Below, piece after piece: positions 62,588 to 64,000 of a stretch of 64,000 nucleotides of DNA. The number at the start of each line of letters is the position of its first letter. Positions within the stretch are counted from its first letter, which is position 1. The position numbers and the translations under genes were made by a program. A model generated the notes under the pieces. That model searched no databases. It was not told the origin of the DNA and worked only from the letters and a program-made list of their open reading frames with translations. Location of the stretch: positions 8,308,001 through 8,372,000 of the forward strand of contig NZ_CP092431.1 of the NCBI RefSeq assembly GCF_022385335.1. Direction: 5' to 3'. The DNA comes from Streptomyces deccanensis. Its GTDB lineage: Bacteria; Actinomycetota; Actinomycetes; Streptomycetales; Streptomycetaceae.

Positions 62588-63511
62588 CTACGCAGGCGGC
62601 GACGCACGTTGAGAGGCGCGGAATGCCAGGGGGGTCTGGCCGGTGTGGCGCTGGAAGAACTTGCCGAAGTGGGTGGCGCTGGTGAAGCCGAGGTGGGCTG
62701 CGATGGTGGAGGCGGGCTCTGTGCCGTGGGCGAGGAGTCGCTTGGCTTCCAGGACGAGGCGCTGGTCGAGGTAGTCCTTGGCGCTGAGGCCCGCCGCGGC
62801 CTGGGTGGCGCGGGTGAGGGTGCGGGTGGAGTAGCCGAGTTCGCGGGCGTAGTCGTCGATGCGATGGGTGCGGGAGAAACCTCGTTCGACAGCGTCGCGA
62901 AAGCGCAGGAAGGGCTCGGGGACGGATTCCGCGGCCTGGTCGTGCTGCCGCAGGTGGGCCAGGCGCAGCAGCACGACGTCGAGCAGGCGGTGCAACAGGG
63001 CGGTGTGCACCGGCAGCGGATGGCGGTCCCACTGGGAAAAGTCCGCGGCCAGTTGCTCGGCCGCGGCTGCCAGTACGGGGGCCTCCGAAGGATCGGGGCT
63101 GTACAAGGGCATCGGGGCGGAGCCGGTGCCGAGTCCGGCCAGTTCTGCGGTCTCGGGGGCGACGAACTCCTCCTGGAAGAAGATCAGGACGGCCTCGGCC
63201 TGCTCAGGGTTCTGCCACTGGTGCACCTGGCCGGGCCTGATCCACAGCCAGGAACCAGGCGGCAGTACGTATCCGGTGAAGTCGACGCGGTGGCGCAAGG
63301 TGCCGGCGGTGACCAGCATCAGGGTATGGAAGTCCTGCCGGTGCGGGGTGGCGATGTGCCAGGGCCAGTCACGGATGCGGTCGCGGAAGTCGGCCAGGGT
63401 CATGACCTCGATGCCCGCCGGGGTTCCGGCCGGAGGCTGGAAAGCCACCTTCGGCAGGCCCGTCTCCCGTCGACCGGGTTTCTGCCCCGCTTGTCGCCTG
63501 TGGACCATCAC
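62588..63511 (-). CDS. AraC-family transcriptional regulator (cupin sensor)
   Basis: The 307-residue protein begins with a cupin-like AraC-binding domain (HRQDFHTLMLVTAGTLRHRV, VLPPGSWLWIRPGQVHQW) and ends with two helix-turn-helix units (DDYARELGYSTRTLTRATQA; TIAAHLGFTSATHFGKFFQR then HTGQTPLAFR). The second ATG (63508) is an equal start candidate. It is divergent from the MBL-fold gene at 63706, repeating the arrangement seen 2 kb to the left. Confidence 0.9.
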   Translation of the reverse strand: MMVHRRQAGQKPGRRETGLPKVAFQPPAGTPAGIEVMTLADFRDRIRDWPWHIATPHRQDFHTLMLVTAGTLRHRVDFTGYVLPPGSWLWIRPGQVHQWQNPEQAEAVLIFFQEEFVAPETAELAGLGTGSAPMPLYSPDPSEAPVLAAAAEQLAADFSQWDRHPLPVHTALLHRLLDVVLLRLAHLRQHDQAAESVPEPFLRFRDAVERGFSRTHRIDDYARELGYSTRTLTRATQAAAGLSAKDYLDQRLVLEAKRLLAHGTEPASTIAAHLGFTSATHFGKFFQRHTGQTPLAFRASQRASPPA

Positions 63512-63705
63512 GAGACCGCAGCGTACCTCGCACGACCTCCGGTTCCGTCCCAGTATGGAGTTGTTCCAGGGGCGCGGGCCCGTGGGGATGGAAAAGCCGG
63601 CCGTGTCCGTTGCGGCCGATGGTCGGTCGTGAGCCGGCCATCAGCGATCCGCCCTCCCCGCGTCCCCTCATCACCACTCATCCGCAGTCCGACAGGAGCA
63701 CAGTC

Positions 63706-64000
63706 ATGCACGGCACCCTCACGGTCATCGACAAGGGCCAGGTCCGCATCCACAGCTACGTCTCGCCCGAGGACGGCCTGGGCGTCACCACCCAGCTGAT
63801 CGAGACGCCGTCGCGGATCATCGCCGTCGACGCGCAGTTCGTCCTGGCCTACGCCGACGAGGTCGTCGCCTACGCCAAGAGCCTGGGCAAGCCGCTCGAC
63901 CGCCTCGTCATCAGCCACGCGCATCCGGACCACTACCAGGGCGCGGCCCGCTTCGGCGTCCCCGTGCACGCGCTGCCGGAGACCACCGCGGAGATCGTCG
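63706..64000 (+). CDS. Metallo-beta-lactamase-fold hydrolase, N-terminal part (cut by window end)
   Basis: The ATG at 63706 has CAGGAG upstream. The 98 visible residues begin MHGTLTVIDKGQVRIHSYVS and contain HxHxDH at residues 71-76 (SHAHPDHYQGAARF), the same position as in the paralog at 61681. The frame is open to the end of the window, so the gene continues beyond. It is divergent from the AraC gene at 62588. Confidence 0.85.
   Translation, partial: MHGTLTVIDKGQVRIHSYVSPEDGLGVTTQLIETPSRIIAVDAQFVLAYADEVVAYAKSLGKPLDRLVISHAHPDHYQGAARFGVPVHALPETTAEIV

Overview
The window is GC-rich DNA with the codon bias, GTG starts and GAGG-type ribosome binding sites of a Streptomyces or close relative. 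Supporting signs are a large LuxR-type regulator with an ATPase domain, a CGNR zinc-finger regulator, a secreted trypsin, a rare TTA codon in an exported protein, and an abundant GCGCCCC/GGGGCGC intergenic palindrome. No rRNA, tRNA or CRISPR array was seen.

Left part (1-9 kb): small accessory genes mixed with decayed ones. Intact genes are an exported beta-propeller protein, a nuclease-fold protein, a short-chain dehydrogenase, a RibD-like reductase and a DUF2461 protein. Broken ones are a treble-clef zinc protein, an MmyB-type regulator, an IS110 transposase with two frameshifts, a transaldolase missing both ends, and C-terminal stubs of a flavin monooxygenase and a dehydrogenase.

Central part (9-27 kb): mostly intact, chromosomal-looking genes. 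These are CorA, a PhzF-like isomerase, an AlkZ-like DNA glycosylase, a trypsin-like protease, two LuxR-type regulators, a translationally coupled pair of acyl-CoA synthetases, and the glyoxylate assimilation set gcl, glxR and hyi. gcl and hyi carry the same bipartite operator, so they probably form one regulon.

Mobile island (27.8-38.5 kb): a 10.7 kb IS21-family element with matching terminal inverted repeats and a 6-bp target duplication (GCCGGT). It carries a Nudix passenger gene. Its istB gene is split by a 3.66 kb tyrosine-recombinase element that carries a recombinase, a small Cro-like protein, a ten-knuckle zinc integrase-like protein and a lone barstar gene. Its istA gene is split by a different, 3.4 kb two-recombinase element. 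Rejoining the flanks restores the IstA and IstB sequence motifs. This nested arrangement is the most striking feature of the window.

Right part (38.5-64 kb): accessory catabolic genes, each cluster with its own regulator. There are two aldehyde dehydrogenases next to TetR genes with perfect palindromic operators, a DUF3533 membrane protein and a TetR gene sharing the same operator, a ChoD-like GMC oxidoreductase, a flavin reductase, an enoyl-CoA hydratase, a CGNR regulator and an alpha/beta hydrolase. These are followed by a PaoABCD-like molybdenum aldehyde oxidase operon with its XdhC chaperone and divergent TetR, a RidA protein, and alternating AraC regulators and metallo-beta-lactamase-fold hydrolases, the last cut by the window end. 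Fragments of a CoA-transferase, an ISL3-type transposase, a VAO-family flavoprotein and an AraC regulator show repeated insertion and deletion here.
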